From positions 62,001-126,000 of the forward strand of contig CAVEPA010000004.1 of NCBI GenBank assembly GCA_963617485.1: 64,000 nt of DNA. Reading direction: 5' to 3'. The position numbers were made by a program, and so were the translations under genes. Each line of letters starts with the position of its first letter. The stretch's first letter is position 1. This document shows, one piece after another, positions 11,458 to 21,055 of this stretch. Under the pieces are notes generated by a model, which saw nothing but the letters and a program-made list of their open reading frames with translations, ran no database searches and was not told the origin of the DNA. The DNA is from UBA1757 sp963617485 (GTDB lineage Bacteria > Bacteroidota > Bacteroidia > Bacteroidales > UBA1402).

Positions 11458-13756
11458 ATGAAAACAAATTATTTTCTATTGTTATTAATCTTGTTGTATT
11501 CAGCAAATATCCTTGGGCAAGGGAATCAGAAAGTAGCGTTGTCGGGGGTTGTTTCCTCATTGGACGGAACACCCGTCCCGTACGCTACCATTGTGGCGAA
11601 AGAAGCGAATTCCACCGGACTGTCCGGTGCCATTTCAGATGAATACGGGCGATTTACAATGTCGCTGTCATTTCTTCCCGATTCAATAGCAATCAGATGT
11701 TTGGGATTTGAGGAAATACGAATGTCTGCTGAAAAGTTGGTTGATACGATTTTTCTCTCACCACAGTCATCGGGCTTGAATGAAGTCGTTGTGCAAGGAA
11801 ACATGCCGACTATACAACTGCAAGGAAGTGCCTTGCAGGTAAACATACAAGGTACGGTTTTGGCCAATGAAAGCAGCATCATCGATGTCTTGAGGAAAAC
11901 CCCCGGCTTGATTGCCAACGACGGAAACATCACCACCATAGAAGGTTATACGCCATCCTACTATCTTAATGGAAGAAAAGTTTCATCACTGTCAGAAATC
12001 AAGAATCTCGATGTCAAATCGATTATGAGTGTAGCATTGGACACATCACCTGGGGCACGATACAGTTCTTCGGAGAAAGCCGTCGTAAATATCAGAACCA
12101 CAACACCTTTAGATGGTCTTTCTTTGGTGGGGCAAAGTTATTCGCGCGTCAATAAACGTTTCACTCACGACAATTCATTGGATTTCAGTGCAAAGATGAA
12201 ATCTGTCAGACTTTTCGGAGGCCTCTCTTATTCAGACTACCGGAGGAACAATACCCAAGATGCTTCTATAGTGATGAATACTCGTGGTACACAGATACAC
12301 ACAATGTTAGACGATATCTTTAGCAGTGAAAAAGAAATCCTGTACCATGCTGGAGCGGAGTATTCCAAAAATGAAAGATTTTGGGCAGGCATCAAGTATA
12401 ACGGGAGCCACAACCATACATCTTCCAGAACCAAAAGCGAAACAAAAGCCGTTCTGTCAGGGGAGACAGACCTTGTATCCGGAGATAATCGGGTGGAAGA
12501 CAACACCGAAAGGCATCATCTGAATGCCTATATCGGGAGAAAATGGCACGAGAAGTTTTCTTCTGATTTATTCCTGGATTTCTATACCACCGAAGGTGAC
12601 AGAAAGCAGTCTGTGATTGAGCAATCTTCCTTGATGGGCAACACCGATGCTATTTTCAATAACCAATCTGCCTACACCATGCTGTCTGCCAAACCCGTGT
12701 TTGGCTACACCTTGTCGTCTTACCTGTCTTCCGAGTTTGGAGGAGATTATCTGTATGTATCGGGCGAGAGCGACCAAAAAAAACAACGGTGCAAAAGTAT
12801 CTGCCTATAACACGGCAGAAACCACTCTGGCGGGATTTGTTTCTTTGAAAACCTCAAATCTTCCCCTTAGCCTTCAAGCTGGTCTGCGATACGAAAATAC
12901 GACGGGGAGTCTTGATAATCTGATGGATATCACGCAAAATCTCAAACCCGCCTCTTCCAATTTCTTTGGCGATTTTTCTGCCTCTGGTGCTTGGGGGCAA
13001 ACCTGGCACGCCTTTGCCATACAAAACTCCATCGAACGGCCAAAATTCGGTTGGTTAAACAATTACTCTTACTATTCCGACCATTATGCATCGCAATTGG
13101 GCAATCCGACACTTCAGCCGGCGGTTTCACACCAGTTGCAGTATATATTCTTCTACCAATTCATCTATGCATCACTGTCATATACCCACACCCACAATCA
13201 TATTGGCCTTTACTTCTACACCAACAACGAGGAACCCGACAAGTTGCTTACAACATGGATGAACTACCATAAAAACCAACGTTTTCAAGCCATCGTGAAC
13301 ATGGGACTTCCTCTCGGATTCTATCAGCCCACATTGACTTCTTCTGTAATTTTTGAAAAACTGGATGACGAAAGGATAGAGAAAATCAAGACCATACCTC
13401 TCTTCTATTTGGATTTCGACAATAATTTTTCACTTCCATGGAAACTCAATCTGAATATAGAGTATATGTATACCAGCAAGGCCACCTCACAGATTTTCCA
13501 TTTCGAGCCAGTACATACGATTAATCTTGGATTGAGCAGGTCTTTTTGGGATAATAGCTTTGATGTCTCCATCAAATGCAAAGACTTGTTCAAAGGAGAT
13601 ATCAGCAGGTACCGAGGAAGCCTCAACAACATTGTTTTTTCGCAAACGGAAAATCTGGACAAGCATTCTGTTTCCCTCAACTTGACTTGGAGATTCAACA
13701 AGAGCAAAGACAAGTATAAGGGTCAGAGCCAAGACCAGACCATCAATCGACTGTAA
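11458..13756 (+). CDS. TonB-receptor-like outer-membrane beta-barrel protein, broken by a frameshift
   Basis: The gene starts with a signal peptide (MKTNYFLLLLILLYSANILG). A carboxypeptidase-regulatory-like beta-sandwich follows (VVSSLDGTPVPYATIVA), then a plug-like region (IIDVLRKTPGLIANDG), then a long beta-barrel. This matches the Bacteroidota outer membrane beta-barrel family related to TonB receptors, about 765 residues if intact. The first 450 codons end at a stop near 12810. The barrel continues in another frame from about 12776 (NNGAKVSAYNTAETT) to the final stop. The shift falls in a run of eight A; seven would restore one frame. Sampled lines are 42-48% GC against about 57% in uxaC, and AGA arginine codons are frequent, suggesting horizontal gain. 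The substrate is unknown. Confidence 0.8.
12776..12783 (+). repeat. A8 homopolymer at the frameshift point
   Basis: Eight consecutive A occur exactly where the coding frame of the receptor-like gene changes. Seven would give Asp-Gln-Lys-Asn-Asn-Gly and one continuous frame. The tract may be a replication-slippage site, a transcriptional-slippage site, or a sequencing error; the sequence alone cannot decide. Confidence 0.85.
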
Positions 13757-13795
13757 TAACTTTGGGAAAAGATGCCTTTTTACAAAAAATAGCCG

Positions 13796-13803
13796 TATAT
13801 TTG
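13796..13803 (+). promoter_or_regulatory. Candidate promoter of the hexuronate operon
   Basis: TATATTTG matches the -7 consensus perfectly and lies about 63 nt before the uxaC ATG. A T-rich stretch lies upstream, but no well-spaced TTTG was found. Confidence 0.45.
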
Positions 13804-13866
13804 GACCATTTTTGTGACAAGCAGAATTCTGAAGCAACAACTTGTTTAACTATTAATACATAGCTT

Positions 13867-15273
13867 ATGAAACAATTCATGGACGAGAACTTCCTGCTCG
13901 ACAACGAAGTGTCGCAGGATTTGTTCCACAATCATGCCAAGAATCTTCCCATTATCGACTATCATTGCCATCTGAATCCCGAATTCATCGCCAAGGACCG
14001 TACCTTCGACAACCTGGGACAAATCTGGCTGGAAGGCGACCACTACAAATGGCGCGCCATGCGTACCAACGGCATAGACGAACGCTATTGCACGGGCAAG
14101 GATACCAGCGATTGGGAAAAATTCGAGAAATGGGCCGAGACTGTTCCCTATACCATGCGCAACCCGCTGTATCACTGGACTCACCTCGAACTGAAGACCT
14201 GCTTCGGTGTCAACAAGATTCTCAAGCCCGAAACCGCCCGCGAGATTTACGATGAATGTACCGCCAAGCTGCGCACGCCCGAATACAGCGCCCGCGGCTT
14301 GATGCGCAAATATCACGTGGAAACTGTCTGCACTACCGACGATCCCGTCGATACGCTGGAATACCATATCGCCCTCAAGAACGAAGGTTTCGAAATCAAG
14401 GTGCTGCCCACTTGGCGTCCCGACAAAGCAATGGCCGTTGAGGTTCCCGCCGATTTCCGCGCCTATATCGAAAAACTCTCGCAGGTTTCCGGTGTCAGCA
14501 TCTCCAAGTTTGCCGATGTCATCGAGGCCCTGCAAGTACGTCACGATTTCTTCGCTTCCGTTGGCTGCCGCCTGAGCGACCACGGCATCGAAGAGTTCTA
14601 TGCAGAAAACTACACCCAGGCCGAAATCGATGCTATTTTCAATAAGGTATACGGAGGCACCGCCCTCAGCCACGAGGAAATCCTCAAGTTCAAGTCGGCC
14701 ATGATGTACGAGTTTGCCGTGATGGATGCCAAGAGCGGTTGGACGCAGCAATTCCACTACGGTGCTATCCGTAACAACAACAGCAAGATGTTCGCCAGTC
14801 TGGGTGCCGACACCGGTTTCGACTCGATAGGCGAATTCAATACTGCCAAGGCTATGAGCCGCTTCCTCGACCGTCTGAATGCCGAAGGACATCTGGCCAA
14901 GACTATCCTATACAACCTCAATCCTTGCGCCAACGAAGTTATCGCAACCATGCTGGGCAACTTCCAGGACGGTTCGGTCGCCGGCAAAATCCAGTTCGGT
15001 TCGGGCTGGTGGTTCCTCGACCAGAAATATGGTATGACCGCCCAGATGAACTCTTTGTCGGTACTGGGTCTGCTGAGCCGCTTCGTGGGTATGCTTACCG
15101 ACTCGCGCAGCTTCCTCTCCTACCCGCGTCACGAGTACTTCCGCCGCATCATGTGCAACCTTATCGGTGTAGATGTTGTCAATGGTGAAATCCCCGCCAG
15201 CGAGATGGATGTCATCTACAAGATGGTGGAAGGTGTTTCCTACTACAACGCCAAGAATTTCTTCAAGTTTTAA
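13867..15273 (+). CDS. uxaC: Uronate isomerase (glucuronate/galacturonate isomerase)
   Basis: It isomerises D-glucuronate to D-fructuronate and D-galacturonate to D-tagaturonate, the first cytoplasmic step of hexuronate use. At 468 residues it matches the amidohydrolase-superfamily UxaC length. The metal-binding motif DYHCHLNP is near residue 33, and TTDDPVDTLEYH is a further signature. It opens a plus-strand cluster with KDG kinase, KDPG aldolase and a hexuronate permease, which fixes its role. The 110 bp before it holds a candidate promoter but no regulator gene. Confidence 0.96.
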   Translation: MKQFMDENFLLDNEVSQDLFHNHAKNLPIIDYHCHLNPEFIAKDRTFDNLGQIWLEGDHYKWRAMRTNGIDERYCTGKDTSDWEKFEKWAETVPYTMRNPLYHWTHLELKTCFGVNKILKPETAREIYDECTAKLRTPEYSARGLMRKYHVETVCTTDDPVDTLEYHIALKNEGFEIKVLPTWRPDKAMAVEVPADFRAYIEKLSQVSGVSISKFADVIEALQVRHDFFASVGCRLSDHGIEEFYAENYTQAEIDAIFNKVYGGTALSHEEILKFKSAMMYEFAVMDAKSGWTQQFHYGAIRNNNSKMFASLGADTGFDSIGEFNTAKAMSRFLDRLNAEGHLAKTILYNLNPCANEVIATMLGNFQDGSVAGKIQFGSGWWFLDQKYGMTAQMNSLSVLGLLSRFVGMLTDSRSFLSYPRHEYFRRIMCNLIGVDVVNGEIPASEMDVIYKMVEGVSYYNAKNFFKF

Positions 15274-15312
15274 TTCGGAAGTTTTATCTAATTTTTCAGA
15301 TACATAATTCTT

Positions 15313-16338
15313 ATGAGCAAGAAAATTGTTACGCTGGGCGAAATTATGTTGCGCCTGTCTCCCGAAGGCAACGACCGTTTCATCCAGACAGATTCGTTCA
15401 GAATCATTCCCGGTGGCGGTGAAGCCAATGTTGCCATCAGTTGCGCCAATTACGGCCATGAAGCTTATTTTGTAAGCAAGTTGCCCAAGCACGAAATCGG
15501 TCAGATTGCCGTGAACGCCCTGCGCCGTTACGGTGTCAACACCAAGTTTATTGCCCGCGGTGGCGACCGCATCGGTCTGTATTATTGCGAAACCGGTGCC
15601 AGCATGCGCCCTTCTAAGGTTATCTACGACCGCGCCCATTCATCCATCGCCGAAGCCTCACCTGCCGATTTCGACTTCGATGCCATTATGGAAGGTGCCG
15701 ACTGGTTCCATTGGAGCGGTATCACCCCTGCCATTTCCGACAAAGCTGCCGAACTGACCCGTCTGGCCTGCGAAGCCGCCAAGCGTCACGGCGTTACCGT
15801 TTCGGTCGACCTGAACTTCCGCAAGAAGCTCTGGACCAGCGAAAAGGCCATTTCCATCATGCGCCCGCTTATGCAATATGTTGATGTCTGCATCGGCAAC
15901 GAGGAAGACGCAGAACTTTGCCTCGGTTTCAAGCCCGACGCCGATGTTGAAGGCGGTCAGACCAATGCCGAAGGCTATAAGGGTATCTTCAAGCAGATGA
16001 TGCAACAGTTTGGTTTCAAATATGTGGTTTCCACCTTGCGCGAAAGCTTCTCCGCCACACATAACGGCTGGAAGGCCATGATTTACAACGGCAAAGAATT
16101 CTACGAATCGAAACGCTACGACATCGATCCTATCATCGACCGCGTTGGTGGTGGAGACTCTTTCTCGGGCGGCCTTATCCACGGCCTGCTTACCAAGGCA
16201 ACCCAAGGTGAGGCTTTGGAATTCGCAGTAGCCGCTTCGGCTCTCAAGCACACTGTCAACGGCGACTTCAATCTGGTTTCCGTAGACGAAGTGGAAAGTT
16301 TGGCCGGCGGCAATGCCAATGGTCGTGTTCAACGCTAA
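15313..16338 (+). CDS. kdgK: 2-keto-3-deoxygluconate kinase (PfkB family)
   Basis: It phosphorylates 2-keto-3-deoxy-D-gluconate to KDPG using ATP. The 341-residue protein shows the PfkB N-terminal glycine motif (PGGGEANVAIS) near residue 33. The catalytic signature DRVGGGDSFSGG, with the active-site Asp, is near residue 271. PfkB kinases are diverse, but the genes on both sides (uronate isomerase and KDPG aldolase) make KDG the likely substrate. It lies 39 nt after uxaC and 13 nt before the aldolase. Confidence 0.92.
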   Translation: MSKKIVTLGEIMLRLSPEGNDRFIQTDSFRIIPGGGEANVAISCANYGHEAYFVSKLPKHEIGQIAVNALRRYGVNTKFIARGGDRIGLYYCETGASMRPSKVIYDRAHSSIAEASPADFDFDAIMEGADWFHWSGITPAISDKAAELTRLACEAAKRHGVTVSVDLNFRKKLWTSEKAISIMRPLMQYVDVCIGNEEDAELCLGFKPDADVEGGQTNAEGYKGIFKQMMQQFGFKYVVSTLRESFSATHNGWKAMIYNGKEFYESKRYDIDPIIDRVGGGDSFSGGLIHGLLTKATQGEALEFAVAASALKHTVNGDFNLVSVDEVESLAGGNANGRVQR

Positions 16339-16351
16339 ATTTCAACGCATT

Positions 16352-17017
16352 ATGGCAAAATACAACAAATCTCAAGTTATTGCAGCCATGAAGGAAACGG
16401 GTATGGTACCCGTTTTCTATCATGCCGACCTGGATGTCGCCAAGCAAGTGGTTAAAGCCTGCTACGACGGCGGTGTCCGTGCTTTCGAATTTACCAACCG
16501 CGGCGATTTTGCCCAGGAAGTGTTCGGCGAACTGGTCAAATTTGCCAACAAGGAACTGCCCGGCATGATTATGGGTGTTGGCTCGGTCGTTGACCCCGCC
16601 ACGGCCGCCCTATACCTGCAACTGGGTGCCAACTTTGTGGTTGGCCCGCTGTTCAATCCCGAAATCGCACCTATCTGCAACCGTCGTCTGGTACTCTACT
16701 GCCCCGGCTGCGGCACGGTTTCCGAAATCGGCAAGGCACAGGAACTCGGCTGCGATGTTTGCAAAGTGTTCCCCGGTGACGTACTTGGCCCGGCCTTCGT
16801 CAAAGGTCTGAAGGCACCTATGCCCTGGAGCCAGATTATGGTGACCGGTGGTGTCAAACCCACCAAAGAGAATCTCGAAGGCTGGTTCAAGGCCGGTGTA
16901 ACCTGTGTCGGCATGGGTAGCAACCTCTTCCCCAAAGACGTGATTGCCGCCAAGGAATGGCACAAGATTACCGAACTCTGCGCCAATGCTTTGCAGATTG
17001 TCAAGGAAGTACGCTAA
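16352..17017 (+). CDS. KDPG (2-dehydro-3-deoxyphosphogluconate) aldolase
   Basis: This class I aldolase cleaves KDPG to pyruvate and glyceraldehyde 3-phosphate, the last step of the local pathway. The 221 residues include FEFTNR with the catalytic Glu near 46, the phosphate-site segment PGCGTVSEIG, and CDVCKVFPG with the Schiff-base Lys near 138. The start at MAKYNKSQ is preferred because it leaves 13 nt after kdgK; an alternative start 39 nt upstream would overlap kdgK. It corresponds to the Eda/KdgA family, and the local context favours a uronate role. Confidence 0.94.
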   Translation: MAKYNKSQVIAAMKETGMVPVFYHADLDVAKQVVKACYDGGVRAFEFTNRGDFAQEVFGELVKFANKELPGMIMGVGSVVDPATAALYLQLGANFVVGPLFNPEIAPICNRRLVLYCPGCGTVSEIGKAQELGCDVCKVFPGDVLGPAFVKGLKAPMPWSQIMVTGGVKPTKENLEGWFKAGVTCVGMGSNLFPKDVIAAKEWHKITELCANALQIVKEVR

Positions 17018-17044
17018 CCTAACTTATACACTAACTGTAATATT

Positions 17045-18532
17045 ATGACTCAAAAATCAACAACGAAACAGTTGATGACCAATTGGCGCTGGTGGATGTG
17101 TGTCTTGCTTTTCGTGGCAACCACCGTCAACTATATGGACCGCCAGGTGCTGTCATTGACATGGAAAGACTTTATCGCGCCCGAATTCCATTGGACCGAT
17201 AACGACTACGGAACAATTACCAGTATCTTCTCCATCTTCTACGCTGTCTGCATGTTGTTTGCCGGCAAATTCGTAGACTGGATGGGTACCAAGAAGGGTT
17301 ATCTCTGGGCTATCGGCGTATGGTCGCTGGGTGCCTGTCTGCACGCCATCTGCGGTCTGTGCACCGAAGGCATTCTCGGCTACGACAATGCTGCCAGCAT
17401 GATGCAAGCCACCGGCGATGCCGCTTTGCTTGTTGCCAGCACCAGCGTATGGCTTTTCCTTATTGCCCGTAGTATCTTGGCCCTTGGTGAGGCCGGCAAC
17501 TTCCCTGCCGCCATCAAGATTACGGCCGAATACTTCCCCAAGAAAGACCGTGCTTTCGCCACCTCCATCTTTAACGCAGGCGCTTCTGTAGGTGCCCTTA
17601 TCGCTCCCCTTACCATCCCTGTTCTTGCCCAATATTTCAAGAATAGCGGCATCGGCGGCGGTTGGGAAATGTCCTTCATCATTATCGGTGCCCTCGGTTT
17701 CATCTGGATGGGTTTCTTCGTATTCATGTACGATAAGCCTGAAAAGTCGAAACATGTGAACGAGGCCGAGTTGGCTTACATCCATCAAGATGACGAAGCC
17801 GATGCCAAGGAAATGACTACCAAGTCTACGGGTGAAGAAAAAAGCATTCCTTTCTGGAAATGTTTCAAATACCGTCAGACCTGGTCGTTCATCATCGGCA
17901 AATTTTTCACCGACGGTGTATGGTGGTTCTATCTGTTCTGGGCTCCTGCCTATTTCTCCGACCAGTTCGGTTACAAGTCGAGCTCGGGTACAGGTATTCT
18001 GCTGATTCTCACCTTGTATGCCATCGTTACGGTATTGTCTTTGGTAGGCGGCAAGTTGCCGACCATCTTCGTCGACAAGAAAGGCATGAATCCCTATCAG
18101 GGCCGTATGCTCGCCATGCTTATCTTCGCCTTCTTCCCCTTGGCCGCTCTGTTTGCACAGCCGCTGGGTCTGGGACTGAACAACGCATGGTGGCCCGCCA
18201 TCCTTATCGGTTTGGCCGGTGCCGGACATCAGGCTTGGTCTGCCAACCTCTTCTCTACCATCGGTGATATGTTCCCCAAGTCAACCATCGCTACCATTAC
18301 GGGTATCGGCGGTATGGCCGGCGGTGTAGGCTCCTTCCTTATCAACAAGGGTTCTGGTATGCTCTTCACCTATGCCGAGAACCAGGGTTCCGCCTTTACC
18401 TTCCTGGGTTATGAAGGCAAGCCCGGCGCTTACATGATTGTATTCTGCATCTGCGCTGTTGCCTACATCATCGCCTGGTCGTTGATGAAGACTTTGGTTC
18501 CCAAGTACAAACTTATCAAACTGGAAGACTAG
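17045..18532 (+). CDS. MFS hexuronate transporter, ExuT-like
   Basis: This inner-membrane major facilitator protein of 495 residues belongs to the anion:cation symporter group that includes ExuT. Helix 1 carries NYMDRQVLS, the hallmark of this group, and FAGKFVDWMGTKKG is the loop 2-3 motif. It is the last gene of the uronate cluster, which supports glucuronate or galacturonate as substrate. A charged cytoplasmic loop (EADAKEMTTKSTGEEK) separates the two six-helix halves. A strong terminator follows. Confidence 0.9.
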   Translation: MTQKSTTKQLMTNWRWWMCVLLFVATTVNYMDRQVLSLTWKDFIAPEFHWTDNDYGTITSIFSIFYAVCMLFAGKFVDWMGTKKGYLWAIGVWSLGACLHAICGLCTEGILGYDNAASMMQATGDAALLVASTSVWLFLIARSILALGEAGNFPAAIKITAEYFPKKDRAFATSIFNAGASVGALIAPLTIPVLAQYFKNSGIGGGWEMSFIIIGALGFIWMGFFVFMYDKPEKSKHVNEAELAYIHQDDEADAKEMTTKSTGEEKSIPFWKCFKYRQTWSFIIGKFFTDGVWWFYLFWAPAYFSDQFGYKSSSGTGILLILTLYAIVTVLSLVGGKLPTIFVDKKGMNPYQGRMLAMLIFAFFPLAALFAQPLGLGLNNAWWPAILIGLAGAGHQAWSANLFSTIGDMFPKSTIATITGIGGMAGGVGSFLINKGSGMLFTYAENQGSAFTFLGYEGKPGAYMIVFCICAVAYIIAWSLMKTLVPKYKLIKLED

Positions 18533-18568
18533 ACTAAAACGGGCGGTTGCTGACCGTCCGGATGAATA

Positions 18569-18607
18569 AAGAGGGGGAGCGGCGCCGCAGGCGCCGCTCC
18601 CCCTCTT
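18569..18607. terminator. Strong bidirectional terminator between exuT and the FGGY kinase
   Basis: A perfect 18-bp stem (left arm AAGAGGGGGAGCGGCGCC) encloses a three-base GCA loop and ends in CGTTTT. It lies in the 103-bp gap between two converging transcription units. A smaller seven-pair hairpin with one G-T pair precedes it at 18541-18559. Confidence 0.85.
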
Positions 18608-18635
18608 CGTTTTATCAATTTTACAATAACGCTAC

Positions 18636-20114
18636 TTACAAAGCTCGTTTAACGGCCGCCGTCCAGCCCGCACAAAGGTGCTGGCGCTGTTCAAGGGGCA
18701 TCTGGGGAAGAATGTTGCGAGCCTGTTTGCGCATGGCAGCAAGGGCATCGAATGAGCCAAAGCGCTGCAAGGCAAGAGCGTTCATCCGCACAGCGCCCAG
18801 GGCCGAAGCCTCTTCGATAGGACTGACACTGACAGTGCTCTGCAACATATCTGCCTGGAACTGCATCAAAAAAGCGTTGTTAGTGGGACCACCGTCCACA
18901 CGGAGTTCTTTAAGGTTGATGCCGGCCCGGTCGGTCATCAACGACACCAGATCGTTCACCTGATAGGCGATGGCTTCGAGTGCGGCGCGTACCACATGAG
19001 CCTTCTGGCTGCCACGGCTCAAGCCACAAATCAGTGCACGGGCATCGCTGTTCCACCAGGGAGCGCCCAAACCCGCGAAGGCAGGCACCATATACACACC
19101 GCCATTGTCGGGAACGGAAGTGGCCAGCGTTTCCGTCTGCGCAGCATTGTCGACCAATTGCAAATCGTCCGTCATCCATTTGATGGTGGCACCCGTGCAA
19201 TGGATATTGCCCTCGTAAGCATAGAAAGTCTTGCCCAATGCGGCAAAGGCCACGGAAGTAACCAGTCCTTCGGGAGCCTGATGCGCTGTCGTACCGATAT
19301 TGACCATCACCGATGAGCCGGTACCATAGGTGGCTTTGCCCAAGCCCTCCGTAAAGCAGGCCTGTCCCACCAGTGCCGCATGCGAATCGCCCAATACGCC
19401 GGCAATAGGAATGGGTCGGTCAAAGAGGCCATCGAAATCGGTTTGGCCAAAAACGGCATCGCAAGGAAGCACATTGGGCAGCAGTGAGGCAGGTATCTTG
19501 AAATCGTCCAGCAATTCGCGATCCCAAGCAAGGTCGTGGATATTGTAGAGCATGGTGCGCGAAGCATTGGTCTGATCGGTGGCATGGACACTGCCGTGCG
19601 TTAGATTCCAAATCAGCCAGCAATCCATGGTGCCCATGCGCAACTGACCAGCTTCGGCCTTGGCGCGTGCACCCGGCACATTGTCGAGTATCCAGCGCAG
19701 CCCGCTGGCCGAAAAATAGGCATCGATGAGCAGTCCGGTCTTGGCCTGCACCTTATCCAACAAACCGGCCTCGCGCCATTGCCGGCAATAGTCGGCACCG
19801 CGCTGGCACTGCCAAACGACAGCCGGGTAGATGCATTGCGAAGTGGCAGCATCCCAAACCACCACGGTTTCGCGCTGATTGGTAATGGCCACCGACTTGA
19901 CAGCACTTTTGTCTATGCCGGTCTTTTCCAAAAGCAGGGCGGCTCCTCGGTAGACATTCCGCATAATCTCGTGGGCATCGTGTTCCACCCAGCCCAACTG
20001 GGGATAAAACTGCTGATGGTCGAGCGAAACACGGCCGCAAAGCTGCTCTTCTTCGTTGAAGAGCATCAACTTGGTGGCGGAAGTGCTTTGGTCTATCGCA
20101 AGAATATAGTTCAT
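18636..20114 (-). CDS. FGGY-family carbohydrate kinase, glycerol-kinase-like
   Basis: It phosphorylates a small polyol or ketose with ATP. The 492 residues align well with GlpK: ITNQRET near 77-83, YPAVVWQC, TGLLIDAYFS and NASRTMLYNIH. By E. coli numbering the glycerol contacts Arg83, Glu84, Trp103, Tyr135 and Asp245 are kept (here 81, 82, 101, 133, 243). The position of Phe270 is Ser268, within TYGTGSSVM. No glycerol genes are nearby. Instead the start overlaps the stop of a split transketolase by 4 nt, which suggests a substrate whose phosphate a transketolase uses, such as a ketotetrose, xylulose or apulose. Glycerol kinase remains possible. Confidence 0.85.
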   Translation of the reverse strand: MNYILAIDQSTSATKLMLFNEEEQLCGRVSLDHQQFYPQLGWVEHDAHEIMRNVYRGAALLLEKTGIDKSAVKSVAITNQRETVVVWDAATSQCIYPAVVWQCQRGADYCRQWREAGLLDKVQAKTGLLIDAYFSASGLRWILDNVPGARAKAEAGQLRMGTMDCWLIWNLTHGSVHATDQTNASRTMLYNIHDLAWDRELLDDFKIPASLLPNVLPCDAVFGQTDFDGLFDRPIPIAGVLGDSHAALVGQACFTEGLGKATYGTGSSVMVNIGTTAHQAPEGLVTSVAFAALGKTFYAYEGNIHCTGATIKWMTDDLQLVDNAAQTETLATSVPDNGGVYMVPAFAGLGAPWWNSDARALICGLSRGSQKAHVVRAALEAIAYQVNDLVSLMTDRAGINLKELRVDGGPTNNAFLMQFQADMLQSTVSVSPIEEASALGAVRMNALALQRFGSFDALAAMRKQARNILPQMPLEQRQHLCAGWTAAVKRAL

Positions 20115-21055
20115 TTCAACCAGTCTTTAACGGTTTCGATGATGCCTTCGCTGTCCATCTTGTAGTAGTGGAAAATTTCCTTGGACGTGCCAGTGACAGC
20201 GTTCTCGTCGGGAATGCCCAGAAACTTCATCGGGACAGGCTGATGGGCAGCCACTGTTTGAGCCACAGCTGCGCCCAAACCGCCATAGATGCTATGTTCT
20301 TCAACGGTGAGGATGCGTCCCGTTTCTGCAGCGGCCTTCAAGATAGCTTCTTCGTCGAGCGGCTTGAGAGTGTGCATATCCAGTACGCGTACGCTGATGC
20401 CGTCCTTAGCCAATGCTTCGGCAGCCGTCTTGGCATGATAAACCGTTTCGCCGCAGGCTATAATAGTCAAATCCTTGCCATCACAGACTTGAATAGCCTT
20501 GCCAATCTGGAAAGGAATATCGGTATTCTCATAAACGTTGGGCACTGCATTACGGCCAACACGGATATAGACAGGATGCGGATAATCGAGCAAGCTTTCC
20601 ACCAGACGGCGGCTTTCGTAGATATCGCAAGGCAAAACAACGGTCATGCCGGGGAAACAACGCAGCACGGCAATATCGTGCAAACTGTGGTGAGTAGCAC
20701 CCAAAGCGCCATAGCTCACACCGCCGCTCACGCCCAAGATACGCACAGGCATATTGGAATATGCCATATCAACCTTTACCTGTTCCAGCGAACGTGCCAC
20801 ATAAAAACAGGCGGGACCGCAAACAAACACGTTCTTGCCCGTCGAAGCCAGACCGGCAGCCACGCCTACGGCATTCTGTTCGGCAATGCCCAGTTCAACA
20901 AACTGTTCGGGCAGTTCCTTAGCAAAATCGCCCAAGGTAACGGAACCGCGAGCATCGGTGGTAACGGCCACAATATTCTTGTCCTGACGTCCGAACTCCA
21001 GCAGACTGTCAGTAATCATTTTTCTACAAGGTATCGTATTCATGTTGTCAAGCAT
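20111..21055 (-). CDS. Transketolase-like protein, C-terminal (pyrimidine-binding/transketolase-C) subunit
   Basis: This is the second half of a two-gene transketolase that moves a ketol unit between sugar phosphates using thiamine diphosphate. The 314 residues carry the pyrimidine-binding domain (FVELGIAEQNAVGVAAGLA, with the cofactor-activating Glu) and the C-terminal domain (GKDLTIIACGETVYHA, VRVLDMHTLKPLDEEA). The start overlaps the N-terminal subunit gene by 8 nt; a start four codons later would leave a 4-nt gap. It overlaps the FGGY kinase gene by 4 nt. DXS-like proteins share this fold, but the split form fits transketolase. Confidence 0.88.
   Translation of the reverse strand: MLDNMNTIPCRKMITDSLLEFGRQDKNIVAVTTDARGSVTLGDFAKELPEQFVELGIAEQNAVGVAAGLASTGKNVFVCGPACFYVARSLEQVKVDMAYSNMPVRILGVSGGVSYGALGATHHSLHDIAVLRCFPGMTVVLPCDIYESRRLVESLLDYPHPVYIRVGRNAVPNVYENTDIPFQIGKAIQVCDGKDLTIIACGETVYHAKTAAEALAKDGISVRVLDMHTLKPLDEEAILKAAAETGRILTVEEHSIYGGLGAAVAQTVAAHQPVPMKFLGIPDENAVTGTSKEIFHYYKMDSEGIIETVKDWLK

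Noticed and set aside
18636..20114. Naming the FGGY kinase glpK outright
   Set aside because: One of six glycerol contacts differs and the context is transketolase, not glycerol metabolism.
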